Shown: piece by piece, positions 21,722 through 31,029 of the stretch
Layout of the letters: each line of letters starts with the position of its first letter
Position numbering within the stretch: the stretch's first letter is position 1
Assembly: GCA_038109305.1 (NCBI GenBank)
Contig: JAYNIR010000002.1
Span: 1-64,000, forward strand
Source: UBA1479 sp038109305
GTDB taxonomy: Bacteria; Pseudomonadota; Alphaproteobacteria; Rhodospirillales; Casp-alpha2
Reading direction: 5' to 3'
Length of the DNA: 64,000 nucleotides
Notes under the pieces: generated by a model
Database searches by the model: none
The model's input: only the letters and a program-made list of their open reading frames with translations
Told to the model about the DNA's origin: nothing
Made by a program: the position numbers and the translations under genes

Positions 21722-22693
21722 TCAGAGCGCTTCGAATTCCGCCTGCTGGTAGGCCCAGTTGGCGTTGACGCCGGCCAGCAACTCGAAATTCGCCAGCTTG
21801 GCAAACGCCGACTGGTCGAACGCCTTGACCGCGTCGTCGAGCCCGACCCCCGCCTTCACCGCGCGGATCATGTGGGTCCAGGTTTCGGCCAGATACCGGT
21901 AGGTGGGAAATTCGAAATCCCACAACGCCGCCGGGCGGCCATGGCCGGGGACGAAGGTATATCCCTTGTAGTCGCGAAGCTTGTCGAACACCTTGAGCCA
22001 ATGGCCCGTGCGGCTGACGTCCAAGATCGCCAGCAACCGCCCGCTGTACAGCACATCACCGGCAAGGATAATCTTGTCCGCCGGAATTTCCGCGATCACC
22101 GAATTGGGCGTGTGGTTGCCGCCGACGGGGCGAAGCATCACCCGGACGCCGCCCAAATCAAGGGTGCGGGCGGCCGTCAACCCTGTGACCGGCGACAGCG
22201 GCGCCTTTACGCTACCGTCTGGCAGGCCTAGCGCCTGTGCGCCGAATTGAGCGAACATACCGCCCATGTCAGCCATGCGGGCGATTTCCTCAGGCGTCGA
22301 GATAAGTTCCGCCCCGGCGGCGTGAAATGCTTCGTTGCCGAAGTGCCGGTGCGGTTGGGAGTTGGAATTGACCGCATAGCGGATCGGCAGCGGCGTGAAA
22401 TTCCGAATATGCGCGATCATTTCATCGGCCATCTCGCGGGTGTAGCCGGTATCGAAGACCAACACCGCCTGTGTCCCTACGACGAAAGATAGGTTCATGC
22501 GGTAGCCGCGGTTTTTCTTGTTGGGCCCGTCGAGCGGCCCGATCCAGGCGTAGACATGATCGGACACCTTTTCCGGCGCGGGCAGGATGCCCGCCGCGTC
22601 GGCACGGCCCCACGGCTGGGCCAGCAAAATCAGCGCAAGGACAAGACCCCTCGCCGCGCGGCCCACGGCGGCCGGTATGTTGGTCTTCGGCAT
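21722..22693 (-). CDS. Metallo-beta-lactamase-fold exported protein with altered metal motif
   Basis: A 323-residue protein with a signal peptide (GLVLALILLAQPWGRADAAG). The MBL fold is evident from VLVFDTGYTREMADEM, GGNHTPNSVIAEI, IILAGDVLYSGRL and TFVPGHGRP. The usual HxHxDH metal motif is replaced: aligned on the following GN pair, the four ligands are Asn111, Gln113, His115 and Arg116 (NSQPHRHFGN). Other ligands (His in GGNHT, Asp in LAGD, His in PGHG) remain. It may be a metal-poor or binding-only member, or belong to an odd subfamily. The start at 22693 has GAAGG upstream. Confidence 0.8.
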   Translation of the reverse strand: MPKTNIPAAVGRAARGLVLALILLAQPWGRADAAGILPAPEKVSDHVYAWIGPLDGPNKKNRGYRMNLSFVVGTQAVLVFDTGYTREMADEMIAHIRNFTPLPIRYAVNSNSQPHRHFGNEAFHAAGAELISTPEEIARMADMGGMFAQFGAQALGLPDGSVKAPLSPVTGLTAARTLDLGGVRVMLRPVGGNHTPNSVIAEIPADKIILAGDVLYSGRLLAILDVSRTGHWLKVFDKLRDYKGYTFVPGHGRPAALWDFEFPTYRYLAETWTHMIRAVKAGVGLDDAVKAFDQSAFAKLANFELLAGVNANWAYQQAEFEAL

Positions 22694-22881
22694 GCTGATC
22701 GCCTTCGGTGATATCGTCGTCCGGCATGATGCGGGACACGTGCCAATTTTACAATCTATCTTTGTTGAATATTTGCCGGGTTGAATGTTTGCCTGGGCGA
22801 CCTGTGGCCGGGGCGCAGACGCGTGACACCGCCCGCGCACATGAGGGCCGGTGTGCATCGGTCTATAGGAAAGGACCGGTC

Positions 22882-23559
22882 TTAAGCGCTCTGCGCCGCG
22901 CCGCCCAGGCTCGCCAAGGTAAACGATGGCCCCGACGCGCCCTGGCCGCGGTGGCGGCCGACGGCATCGGCGATGTCGTCGAACACGAGAGCGATGAATT
23001 CCACCCGTCCTTTGCGGAGTTCCTCCGCCGAGAACTGAGGAATATCGCGCCCCGCGCCCAGCACTGCGGTCAAGGCATTGGCCACGTCCGGGTCGTCGAT
23101 GGCCCCGCCGTCGGCAAGATCGCCGGCGAGTACTTCCAACCGGTCGCGGGCGTCGGCGATCGAGCCTTCGGCCCGGCCGAGTTGATCGTCCAACGCCTTC
23201 AGACCGTCGGCATCGCCTTCAAGTTCGCCCCGCCGCGCCGCCAGGATGTGGTCCAGCACGGGAGCAGCGACCTTGATCTCGCTGAGAAGGTCTTCGAGCG
23301 CGCCGCCGTTGGCGGGCGGATTGCTGTCCAGGCCCGCGAAATGAGCGTTCAACGATTGCAGCACCGTCCTGAGCGCGTCCGCCGCGCTGGCCGGACCGGT
23401 GTGTCCGCTCGCAAGAGTTTCGGGCAGGCGGAACGCCGCCGACGCAGCTTTCGCGTCGCCAGATTTGTCGGCGTTATCGGTGGTTGCTGATTTCGATGGA
23501 GAAGCCGGACGGGAAACAGGCTGAGGGTTCGGGCCCCCCACTTTGGTCACGTCTGTCAT
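22882..23559 (-). CDS. Hypothetical protein, 225 aa
   Basis: A proline-, serine- and alanine-rich first 40 residues (likely disordered) precede a helical body with heptad-like stretches (ADALRTVLQSLNAHF, LKALDDQLGRAEGSIADARDRLEVLAGDL). It has no signal peptide or membrane segment, and its function is not recognised. Codon use matches neighbouring genes. The start at 23559 has a fair ribosome site (AGGAACC). It stands alone between the MBL-fold gene and the secDF group. Confidence 0.6.
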   Translation of the reverse strand: MTDVTKVGGPNPQPVSRPASPSKSATTDNADKSGDAKAASAAFRLPETLASGHTGPASAADALRTVLQSLNAHFAGLDSNPPANGGALEDLLSEIKVAAPVLDHILAARRGELEGDADGLKALDDQLGRAEGSIADARDRLEVLAGDLADGGAIDDPDVANALTAVLGAGRDIPQFSAEELRKGRVEFIALVFDDIADAVGRHRGQGASGPSFTLASLGGAAQSA

Positions 23560-23697
23560 GTCGTCATGTGGTTCCTACTGGAACCATCCTTCTGGATTGT
23601 TTTCCCGTTCTGGGACTCAATTATCCTTCTGGTTGAGGCATTTTACGGAAAATCGCGGTAAAATCAACGGAATCCGCCAGTTAGGTGCCGGGTCAGA

Positions 23698-24105
23698 TTA
23701 ATCGATGGCGATGATCGCGGCCGCCACCGGGCGGCCTTCGCCCATCAGCACGTTGAAAGTGCGGCAGGCGGCGCCCGTATCCATCCATTCGACGCCGTAT
23801 CCCTTGGCCTTCATGGCGTCCCGGAAACCCGCCGGAGGTGCTGAAAATCGGGCGCCGCAGCCGATCACCAGGATCATCGTCGAGGTTTCGCCGCCGCCCG
23901 TGCCGGCCAAAGCGGCGATGTCAGCGGCCAGCCGATCGGCGTCGAGCCAGCCGGGACCGGATACCTCCCAGGCGCGGCAGGCCGTTGCGGTCAACAGGAT
24001 GGAACTTTCGAAAATGTCGCCGGAAACCCGGAACCGGCCGCCGCCGTAGGACTGGACGGCCTTGCGGCCTTCGGGAACGACGGGTGTGACGTCGAGCCCC
24101 GGCAC
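23698..24105 (-). CDS. Mth938-like (DUF498) protein, NDUFAF3 homologue
   Basis: A 135-residue protein of the Mth938 family. Characteristic pieces are VQSYGGGRFRVSGDIFESSILL and MILVIGCGARFSAPPAGFRDAMKAKGYGVEWMDTGAACRTFNVLMGEGRPVAAAI, given here in part. The mitochondrial homologue NDUFAF3 is a complex I assembly factor, and the bacterial role is not settled. The GTG start lies two bases after the secF stop, so it is in the yajC-secD-secF operon, as in many alphaproteobacteria. It ends in TAA. Confidence 0.88.
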   Translation of the reverse strand: MPGLDVTPVVPEGRKAVQSYGGGRFRVSGDIFESSILLTATACRAWEVSGPGWLDADRLAADIAALAGTGGGETSTMILVIGCGARFSAPPAGFRDAMKAKGYGVEWMDTGAACRTFNVLMGEGRPVAAAIIAID

Positions 24106-24107
24106 GA

Positions 24108-25049
24108 TCAGCCGGCAGCGGTCTCGGCGCCGCCTTCATCCTCGCCGCCGGTGCGGGCACGGAACGCGATTTTGGTGTAGATCAGCAGCGGCACGGCGAC
24201 GCAGATCGACGAATAGGTTCCAACGACGATGCCGAAGATCATTGCGAAGGCGAAGTCCTTGATGACCTCGCCGCCGAGGCCGTAGAGCGCGAACAACGCA
24301 ATCAGCGTCGTGAACGACGTCATGGTTGTGCGCGCGAGCGTCGCGTTGATCGCGTTGTTGAGCAGTTCCTGGATCGGTAGTGACTTGTATTTGCGCAGGT
24401 CTTCCCGAACCCGGTCATAAACCACCACCGTATCGTTGATGGAATAGCCGGCGATGGTCAGCACTGCCGCCACGGTCGCCAGGTTGAATTCGTGTTCGAT
24501 CAGCGCGAACACGCCGATGGTCAGGATCACGTCATGGGTCAATGCGACGACGGCGCCCAGGCCGAACTGCCATTCGAAGCGCAGCCAGATGTAGATCAAC
24601 ATGGCGATGATGGCCGCCACCACCGCTTCGACCCCTTGGATCAGCAGCTCTTCGGAGACCTGCGGGCCGACGAATTCCGTCCGCCGGTAATCGACGCCGG
24701 ACCCGAGCGCCTGTTTCACCGCCGTGATCACCGCTTGTTGCGCTTCGGCGCCGCCGTCCTGCTTCTGCACGCGGATCAGCACGTCGGTCGGCTGCCCGAA
24801 AGTCTGGAGGCTCACGTCGCCCAGGTTCAGGGCGCCAAGCTGGCTCCGCATTTTCGCGAGGTCGGCGGGCTTTTCGGTCCGAACTTCGAGCAAAAGGCCG
24901 CCCGCGAAATCAATCCCGAAGGTAAGGCCTTTAACCGCGATCAGCAGGATCGCCCCTGCGACCGCAATCGACGACACCGCCAGAAACAACTTCTGGAACG
25001 GAATGAACTTGATGTTCACGTCATCGGGGACAAGTTTAAAGCCAAGCAT
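24108..25049 (-). CDS. secF: Protein translocase subunit SecF
   Basis: SecF with SecD forms the RND-type membrane complex that uses proton flow to help the Sec translocon release proteins. The 313-residue protein has six membrane segments and the family blocks GIDFAGGLLLEV and AGYSINDTVVVYDRVRE. The start at 25049 (MLGFKLVPDD) follows GGGGA. It lies 11 bases after the secD stop and two bases before the Mth938-type gene. Confidence 0.96.
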   Translation of the reverse strand: MLGFKLVPDDVNIKFIPFQKLFLAVSSIAVAGAILLIAVKGLTFGIDFAGGLLLEVRTEKPADLAKMRSQLGALNLGDVSLQTFGQPTDVLIRVQKQDGGAEAQQAVITAVKQALGSGVDYRRTEFVGPQVSEELLIQGVEAVVAAIIAMLIYIWLRFEWQFGLGAVVALTHDVILTIGVFALIEHEFNLATVAAVLTIAGYSINDTVVVYDRVREDLRKYKSLPIQELLNNAINATLARTTMTSFTTLIALFALYGLGGEVIKDFAFAMIFGIVVGTYSSICVAVPLLIYTKIAFRARTGGEDEGGAETAAG

Positions 25050-25060
25050 ATTCGAGTCCC

Positions 25061-26641
25061 CTAAATCTTCAGTTCCTGCGGCCGGGCTCGGCGCAACCAC
25101 GTCACGACCATCAGGCGCGTCACCATGATCGCCGTGAACATGGAGGTACCAATGCCGATGGCCAGCGTCACGGCAAAGCCGCGGACGGGCCCGGAGCCGA
25201 AAGCGTAAAGCAGCACCGCGGCAATCAGCGTCGTCACGTTGGCGTCGACGATGGTCGTCAGGGCGCGGCTGTAACCGGCGTCGACGGCGCTGATCGGTGT
25301 CCGTCCGGCGCGGACTTCCTCACGCATGCGTTCGAAGATCAGCACGTTGGCGTCCACCGCCATGCCGATGGTCAAGACGATCCCGGCGATGCCGGGCAGC
25401 GTCAGGGTCGCCTGAATGACCGACAGCGTGCCCAAGATCAACAGCATGTTGAACAGCAGCGCAATGTCTGCCATCACCCCGAACCGGCCGTAATAGAGCG
25501 CCATGAACACGATGACGGCGATCAGGCCAATGATGCTGGCGATCTTACCGGACTCGATGGAGTCGGCCCCCAGGCTCGCACCGACGGTGCGTTCCTCCAA
25601 GATCTTGATCGGCGCGGGCAACGCGCCGGCGCGCAGCAGCAACGCCAGGTCCTGCGCAGTCTGCACCGTGAAACTGCCGGAGATCTGGCCGTTGCCGGTG
25701 ATGATCGGTTCGCGAATCACCGGCGCGGAAATGACTTTTTTATCGAGGACGATGGCAAACGGCTTTTCGACGTTCTTGGTCGTCACGTCGCTGAACTTTT
25801 TGGCGCCCCGCGCGTTCAGGCGGAACGTCACGACCGGCTGGTTGGACCGCTGATCGAAACTTTGGTGCGCGTCGACCAGGTCTTCACCGGAAACCAGCGC
25901 CCGCCGCTTCACCAGGTAATGGGTCGCCCGGCCGACGGCGGCGTCTTCCTTCGTCGCCTCGAGCAGCAGGGTTCCCGGCGGCACCCGGCCCCGCTCCTTC
26001 GCCTCCATCGCCGAATGTTCAAGATCGACCAGATGGAAGGTCAGTTTCGCGGTTTCGCCCAACAGCCGCTTGATCCGTTCCGGATCATCCAGGCCCGGCA
26101 ACTGCACCAGAACACGTTTGTCACCCTGACGTTGAATGGTCGGCTCCCGCGTGCCGGTCTGGTCAACGCGGCGGCGGATGATTTCGATGGACTGCTGCAG
26201 GGCTGAATTGCGGCGTTCGACCAACGTCTGGTCCAGCGGCGTCAAAGTGATCTTGGTCCCCTCGACGGAGACCCGGGCACCCGGTTCGATCCGCGAAATC
26301 AGGCCTTTGGTGCGCTCTACGTCCTCGGCCTTGGAGAGAGTGACAGACACCGTGTTGCCCTGCACGCCGATATTTCGCCCACGAATCTGCGCGCGGCGCA
26401 GTTCAGTGCGAATACCGTCGGCGATGCCTTCAAGATATTCGGCGATGACCTGTTCGATTTCGACCTCAAGCAACAAGTGAGAACCGCCCTGCAAGTCCAA
26501 GCCGAGATTCACTTTTTGGCTGGGCAGCCATGCGGGCAGGCCATCCAGCTGCTTGCCCAGGAAATTCGGCAGCGAATAGGCCGCGCCAAACAGGCAAACC
26601 AGCGCCACCAGAACGATTTTCCATTTGGGGAAATAGATCAT
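25061..26641 (-). CDS. secD: Protein translocase subunit SecD
   Basis: SecD carries a large periplasmic domain that grips emerging proteins. The 526-residue protein contains the signature LGLDLQGGSHLLLEV near residue 47, the P1 head region, and the C-terminal membrane domain with VLTIGMAVDANVLIFERMREE. It ends in TAG. It lies between yajC and secF with short gaps, a standard operon. Confidence 0.97.
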   Translation of the reverse strand: MIYFPKWKIVLVALVCLFGAAYSLPNFLGKQLDGLPAWLPSQKVNLGLDLQGGSHLLLEVEIEQVIAEYLEGIADGIRTELRRAQIRGRNIGVQGNTVSVTLSKAEDVERTKGLISRIEPGARVSVEGTKITLTPLDQTLVERRNSALQQSIEIIRRRVDQTGTREPTIQRQGDKRVLVQLPGLDDPERIKRLLGETAKLTFHLVDLEHSAMEAKERGRVPPGTLLLEATKEDAAVGRATHYLVKRRALVSGEDLVDAHQSFDQRSNQPVVTFRLNARGAKKFSDVTTKNVEKPFAIVLDKKVISAPVIREPIITGNGQISGSFTVQTAQDLALLLRAGALPAPIKILEERTVGASLGADSIESGKIASIIGLIAVIVFMALYYGRFGVMADIALLFNMLLILGTLSVIQATLTLPGIAGIVLTIGMAVDANVLIFERMREEVRAGRTPISAVDAGYSRALTTIVDANVTTLIAAVLLYAFGSGPVRGFAVTLAIGIGTSMFTAIMVTRLMVVTWLRRARPQELKI

Positions 26642-26682
26642 GGAGGGTCCTGAATTCTTCGCCGCGCCGCCGGGGGCGGCTT

Positions 26683-27132
26683 TCAGTTGTCTTTTTTGCC
26701 GCCCAACAGGCCGCGCAGACCGCCGGCCTTTTTGCCGCCGCCGGATCCGCCATCGTCATTGGCCGCGCCGGCGTCGCCGGACGTGTCGTCCTTGTTGGCG
26801 TCTTTCTTGTCGTCTTTTTGCGGTTCGGTCTTGTTGACCACGGTCGTCAGGGTGCTGGTCCGCACTTTGACCTTCACGTCCTCGGCGATTTCGACGATCA
26901 CTTCGTCGTTTTCGTTGACCTTGACCACCTTGCCGATTATGCCGCCGCCGGTAACCACCGTGTCGCCGCGCCGCACGCCTTCGAGCATGGCCTTGTGTTC
27001 GCGCATTTTCTTCTGCTGCGGGCGGATCAGCAGGAAATAGAAGATCACAAAGATCAGGATCAGTGGGATGAACGCCTGAATGCTGCTGCCGGCGCCGCCG
27101 GGGGCCTGGGCAAAAGCGGGGGAAATTAACAT
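26683..27132 (-). CDS. yajC: Preprotein translocase accessory subunit YajC
   Basis: YajC is a small inner-membrane partner of SecDF. The protein of about 149 residues has one membrane segment with the signature FIPLILIFVIFYFLLIRPQQK, then GDTVVTGGGIIGKV. A Lys/Asp-rich and glycine-rich C-terminal tail is longer than in E. coli YajC. The ATG at 27132 has GAGGAG nine bases upstream. This is the first gene of the yajC-secD-secF operon. The promoter should lie in 27133-27377, shared divergently with the ATPase gene. Confidence 0.95.
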   Translation of the reverse strand: MLISPAFAQAPGGAGSSIQAFIPLILIFVIFYFLLIRPQQKKMREHKAMLEGVRRGDTVVTGGGIIGKVVKVNENDEVIVEIAEDVKVKVRTSTLTTVVNKTEPQKDDKKDANKDDTSGDAGAANDDGGSGGGKKAGGLRGLLGGKKDN

Positions 27133-27377
27133 GCCGGAATACTCCTCAAACCCGCCTTCTATCAAGCTGGACCCCTTGGATTTCGGGGCGCCGGGCGGAC
27201 CTTTAAATTGGGTTGGCCGGACTATACCCGCAAGTCCCGGGAATGCAATGGGGGATCGGCGGCGCCGTATCCAAGGCGCCACGCCGCCGAGGCCCCTGGG
27301 CGACCGCCCCCAAAGACCGCCCGGGGCCGGTCGACGATCATTGACGCGGCCGCCCGGGGAGCCTAGTTTCCGCCGCC

Positions 27378-28235
27378 ATGACCGACACCGACGAGCTCAA
27401 AACCCTGACCCGGATCGCCGACGCGCTGGACCGCTTGGCCCCGCCCGGGCCGCCGGCCAACGACCTGGACGTCGCCGACGCCTATGTCTGGCATGCCGAC
27501 GGCTCGTGGCTTGAACCGATCACGGACGTCAACCGGGTCGAAATGAAGCTGTTGCGCGGCATCGACCACCAGGTTGAACAGCTGATGGACAACACCAAGC
27601 GTTTCGCCGAAAACCTGCCGGCCAACAACGCGCTTTTGTGGGGGGCCCGTGGCACCGGCAAAAGCTCGGTCGTCAAGGCGCTGCATGCGGAAATCAACGG
27701 CGAAAATCCGGGCTCTCTGGTGCTCGTCGAAATCCACCGGGAGGACATCCCCTCCCTGCCCGCTCTTTTGGCCGAATTGCGTAAGACCGACCGTCGGTGC
27801 CTGCTGTTCTGCGACGACTTGTCGTTCGATGCCGAAGACGCGTCCTATAAATCGCTGAAGGCGGTGCTTGAGGGCGGGATCGAAGGCCGTCCCGAAAACG
27901 TCCTGTTCTATGCCACGTCGAACCGCCGCCACCTGATTTCCCGGGACATGATCGAAAACGAACGCTCCACGGCCATCAACCCGGGCGAAGCGGTCGAGGA
28001 AAAGGTCTCCCTGTCGGATCGATTCGGGCTTTGGCTCGGGTTTCACAACGTCGACCAGGAAACCTTTTTCCAGATCATCGAAGGGTATGTCTCGCGCTAC
28101 GGCCTGCAGTCCGACGACGTCGATCTGCGACGCGAAGCCAACGAATGGGCCGTCACCCGCGGTTCGCGCTCCGGCCGGGTCGCCTGGCAGTTCATTCAAA
28201 ACCTTGCCGGTAGGCTCGGTAAACGCCTGGAATAG
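27378..28235 (+). CDS. DUF815 family AAA ATPase
   Basis: A 285-residue P-loop ATPase with Walker A GARGTGKSS (residues 89-97) and Walker B CLLFCDDLSF near residue 145. A sensor-like asparagine lies in VLFYATSNRRHL. The family is common in bacteria but its role is not established. Gene-order associations suggest cell-envelope or secretion links. It is divergent from yajC. Confidence 0.92.
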   Translation: MTDTDELKTLTRIADALDRLAPPGPPANDLDVADAYVWHADGSWLEPITDVNRVEMKLLRGIDHQVEQLMDNTKRFAENLPANNALLWGARGTGKSSVVKALHAEINGENPGSLVLVEIHREDIPSLPALLAELRKTDRRCLLFCDDLSFDAEDASYKSLKAVLEGGIEGRPENVLFYATSNRRHLISRDMIENERSTAINPGEAVEEKVSLSDRFGLWLGFHNVDQETFFQIIEGYVSRYGLQSDDVDLRREANEWAVTRGSRSGRVAWQFIQNLAGRLGKRLE

Positions 28236-28348
28236 CTCAAAATCCGATTTCCTGCTTGAATTCAAACTCTGCCTTTTGGCAAGGGTGCCCGGCCGGACGG
28301 AATTTGCTACGGTTCCCCCGATTGTCCCAACGCTTCGGTAAAAAGACC

Positions 28349-28534
28349 ATGGCGTCAACCCAACCGAACCTTCAGGCCAGCTTGTCCGACCTCAAGGACA
28401 TGGCAGAGAACTGCAACGCCCTTTAAGACGACATCAAATCGCTGATCGAACAGGCGTGCTTCGCCGCGCAACAAGGGCAAACGGAGATTGCCCGCGAACT
28501 GTTGCGTCAAACACGCGAACAGATCCTGGCTTAG
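28349..28534 (+). pseudogene. Small helical protein interrupted by TAA at codon 26
   Basis: From the ATG at 28349 the frame reads MASTQPNLQASLSDLKDM and reaches TAA at 28424-28426. It then continues in the same frame as DDIKSLIEQACFAAQQGQ, QTEIARELLRQ and a normal TAG at 28532-28534. The whole would be a 61-residue helical protein. Nothing in the first half resembles a normal protein end. The family is unknown and the ribosome site is weak. Confidence 0.45.
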
Positions 28535-28580
28535 GAGTTCGGCGATTAGCCGCGCAACCGCGCGCGGCCCACTCTCAGAT

Positions 28581-29606
28581 TTATCCAGTTGACCGGCTCA
28601 GATGCTTTCTCGGGTCGACGGGGCGTTTGTTGCGCCGAAGCTCGAAATGCAATTGCGGGCGGGCGACGTTACCGGTTGCCCCGATCTGGGCGATCATCTG
28701 CCCGGTCGCGACCCTGTCGCCCCGCCGCACGCGAAGCTTGTCCGTGTGCGCGTAGGCGGAAATCCAGCCGCCGTCGTGTTTGATCAGCACCAGATTGCCG
28801 AACCCCCGGATTTCGTTCCCGACATAGGCGACGACGCCGCCTTGTGTCGCGCGCACCGGCGCGCCCTCGGCGGCCTCGATGTTGATGCCGTCGTTGCGGA
28901 ACCCGTTGGCCTTGACCCCAAAACCGGAAATCACCCGGCCGTCCGCCGGCCAGACGAATACGCCGGGTGGCGCCGTGGGTTTGATTTGCCGCGGGGCAGT
29001 CACGGTCCGTGCCGGTTCGGGTGCTGTTCGGGCGGTCTTTTGGATCGGCGGCGCAGTCGCCCGTGCCGGGCGCGTCGGGGATGCGGGCGCTGCTGCGGTC
29101 AACGGCGCTTTGTCGGCTTCCGGCACGACCAGGTATTCCCCGGCATTGATCCGGTAAGGCGGGCGGACGCCGTTCAGCCGCGCCGTTTCGTATTGATTGA
29201 CGTTGTAGCGCTGGGCGATTGAATAGAGTGTCTCGCCGGGCTGCACCCGGTGGCGGCGGCCCTGCGGCAGGTCCACCCGCTGCCCGACCTTCAGGTCATA
29301 TGGCGGTTCCAAATTGTTGGCGTCGATGACCGACCGCAGCGACACTCGGTGCCGCCGGGCGATGGCATAGACCGTATCGCCCGAGCCGACGCGGACCGCC
29401 GTCGCGCCGACGAAGGTCAGGTCGCTGTCCCGGTTTTCAGCGGCACGCGTTTGCGGGCGCGGCTGCGCCCGAATGGCCACGGCCGCCCTGCCTTGGGTCG
29501 CCGCGGGCCGGGGGGGGCCTTCTTCTCGGGGCGGCCATTCGGCGTAGCCGCACCCGGCGATCAGCAGGCACAGGACAGCGCAGACCGAACCATGCGGGCG
29601 CATCAC
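28581..29606 (-). CDS. Lipoprotein with LysM and degenerate LytM (M23) domains, NlpD-like
   Basis: NlpD-type proteins activate cell-wall amidases during division rather than cutting peptidoglycan themselves. The 341-residue protein has a lipobox (LLIAGC), two LysM repeats (VRVGSGDTVYAIARRH and HRVQPGETLYSIAQRYNV), a proline/alanine-rich linker, and a LytM domain. In the LytM domain the zinc ligands H and D are replaced by Asn (RNDGINIEA) and the HxH motif is QLH, as in amidase activators. The ATG overlaps the pcm stop by four bases. Confidence 0.9.
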   Translation of the reverse strand: MMRPHGSVCAVLCLLIAGCGYAEWPPREEGPPRPAATQGRAAVAIRAQPRPQTRAAENRDSDLTFVGATAVRVGSGDTVYAIARRHRVSLRSVIDANNLEPPYDLKVGQRVDLPQGRRHRVQPGETLYSIAQRYNVNQYETARLNGVRPPYRINAGEYLVVPEADKAPLTAAAPASPTRPARATAPPIQKTARTAPEPARTVTAPRQIKPTAPPGVFVWPADGRVISGFGVKANGFRNDGINIEAAEGAPVRATQGGVVAYVGNEIRGFGNLVLIKHDGGWISAYAHTDKLRVRRGDRVATGQMIAQIGATGNVARPQLHFELRRNKRPVDPRKHLSRSTG

Positions 29607-30247
29607 GCCGCGCCCTCGGCGACGCCGGCAACCAGCGGCACGAACCGGACTTCGCCCATATCCTCGATCTCAAGCCCTAGCGGCCCTTTATCGACCCGGT
29701 AAAGCCGTTGTTCGTGGTCGCCGTGGCCGACCGGCACGATCATGATACCGCCGTCCGCAAGCTGATCGAGCAGCACCGGCGGAATGTCGTCTGCGGCGGC
29801 GGTGACGATGATCCTTTCGAACGGCGCCTGCTCGGGCCAGCCCAGGGACCCGTCGCCCAGTTTCGCCGTGATGTTGGTGAGGCCGTAGGTCTTGAACCGT
29901 CGTAGCGCTTCGTCCATCAGGCCCTTGTGCCGTTCGACGGTGTAAAGCCGGCGGCAGAGCAGCGACAGGATGACGGACTGGTAGCCGCAGCCGGTGCCGA
30001 TCTCCAGCACCTTGGAACGGTCGGTCAATTCCAGCGCCTCGGTCATGCGGGCCACGACCCAGGGCTGGCTGATGGTCTGCTGGTGACCGATGGGCAGCGC
30101 CAGGTTGCGATAGGCCCGGTCCTGAAACGCTTCGGCCAGAAAATGCTGTCGCGGTACCCGTTCGATGGCGGCCAAGACGCGTTCATCCCCGATGCCGAGC
30201 CGCCGGAGGCTCGCCATCAGTTCCTCCCGCTCCAAATCGAGGGTCAT
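29603..30247 (-). CDS. pcm: Protein-L-isoaspartate O-methyltransferase
   Basis: Pcm methylates isoaspartyl residues in damaged proteins, starting their repair, with S-adenosylmethionine as donor. The 214-residue protein has the substrate motif HQQTISQPWVVARM and SAM motif I KVLEIGTGCGYQS near residue 80. The ATG overlaps the surE TGA by four bases. The order serS-surE-pcm-nlpD-like is widely kept in proteobacteria. Confidence 0.95.
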   Translation of the reverse strand: MTLDLEREELMASLRRLGIGDERVLAAIERVPRQHFLAEAFQDRAYRNLALPIGHQQTISQPWVVARMTEALELTDRSKVLEIGTGCGYQSVILSLLCRRLYTVERHKGLMDEALRRFKTYGLTNITAKLGDGSLGWPEQAPFERIIVTAAADDIPPVLLDQLADGGIMIVPVGHGDHEQRLYRVDKGPLGLEIEDMGEVRFVPLVAGVAEGAA

Positions 30248-31029
30248 TTGAACACCTTGGCCAGCGCCGCCATTTCGCCGTCGGCTGTCAGGTCCATGGA
30301 CAGCGGCGTCACCGAAATCACGTTGCGGATACAGGCTTCCAGGTCCGTGCCCTTCTGAAACCGTTCTTCATCCCGCTGCGCGCCGACCCAGTAATAATCC
30401 TCGCCCCGGGGGTCCGTGCCCTTGCGGATTTCGCCGCCGATCTTGCGTTTGCCCTGGCGGGTGATCTCGGTGCCTTGAACGTCCTCCGGCCGGCAGTTGG
30501 GCAGGTTGACGTTCACCAGCGCGGCCGGCGGAAAGTCATGTTCGAACAGTTTTTCCAGGATGCGCGGCACCCAATGTTCCGACGTTTCCCAGATGACGTT
30601 GCGCCGGTCGTCGTATTCCTGCGACAGGGCGATGGACGGAATGCCCAGTAGCGCGCCTTCCATGGCCGCCGCGACGGTGCCCGAATAGTGCACGTCTTCC
30701 CCCAGATTGCCGCCCCGGTTGACGCCCGACATGACGACGTCGGGCCGTTTGCCGGCGATCACCTCGAGCACCCCCAAAAGCACGCTGTCCGTCGGCGTGC
30801 CGTCCACGGCGTAGCGGCCTTCGGAAACATTGCGAATTCGCAACGGGCGGCGTAGCGTCAGCGAATGGCTGGTCGCCGACTGTTCCGTCTCGGGGGCGAC
30901 GACCCACACTTCACGGGCAAGCTTGCGGACGGCCTGTTCCAGGATGCGAAGCCCGGGCGCGTGGATGCCGTCGTCGTTGGAAATCAGCACCCGGGCCTGG
31001 CGCAGATCGATCCGCCGGCGCTCAGCCAT
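30244..31029 (-). CDS. surE: 5'/3'-nucleotidase SurE
   Basis: SurE hydrolyses nucleoside monophosphates and short polyphosphates with a divalent metal in stationary phase. The 261-residue protein has the metal motif LISNDDGIHAPG with Asp19 and Asp20, then TEQSATSHSLTL and MSGVNRGGNLGEDVHYSGTV. The ATG at 31029 lies inside the end of serS, an overlap of eight bases, while a further upstream ATG (31047) is less likely. Part of the serS-surE-pcm unit. Confidence 0.95.
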   Translation of the reverse strand: MAERRRIDLRQARVLISNDDGIHAPGLRILEQAVRKLAREVWVVAPETEQSATSHSLTLRRPLRIRNVSEGRYAVDGTPTDSVLLGVLEVIAGKRPDVVMSGVNRGGNLGEDVHYSGTVAAAMEGALLGIPSIALSQEYDDRRNVIWETSEHWVPRILEKLFEHDFPPAALVNVNLPNCRPEDVQGTEITRQGKRKIGGEIRKGTDPRGEDYYWVGAQRDEERFQKGTDLEACIRNVISVTPLSMDLTADGEMAALAKVFK

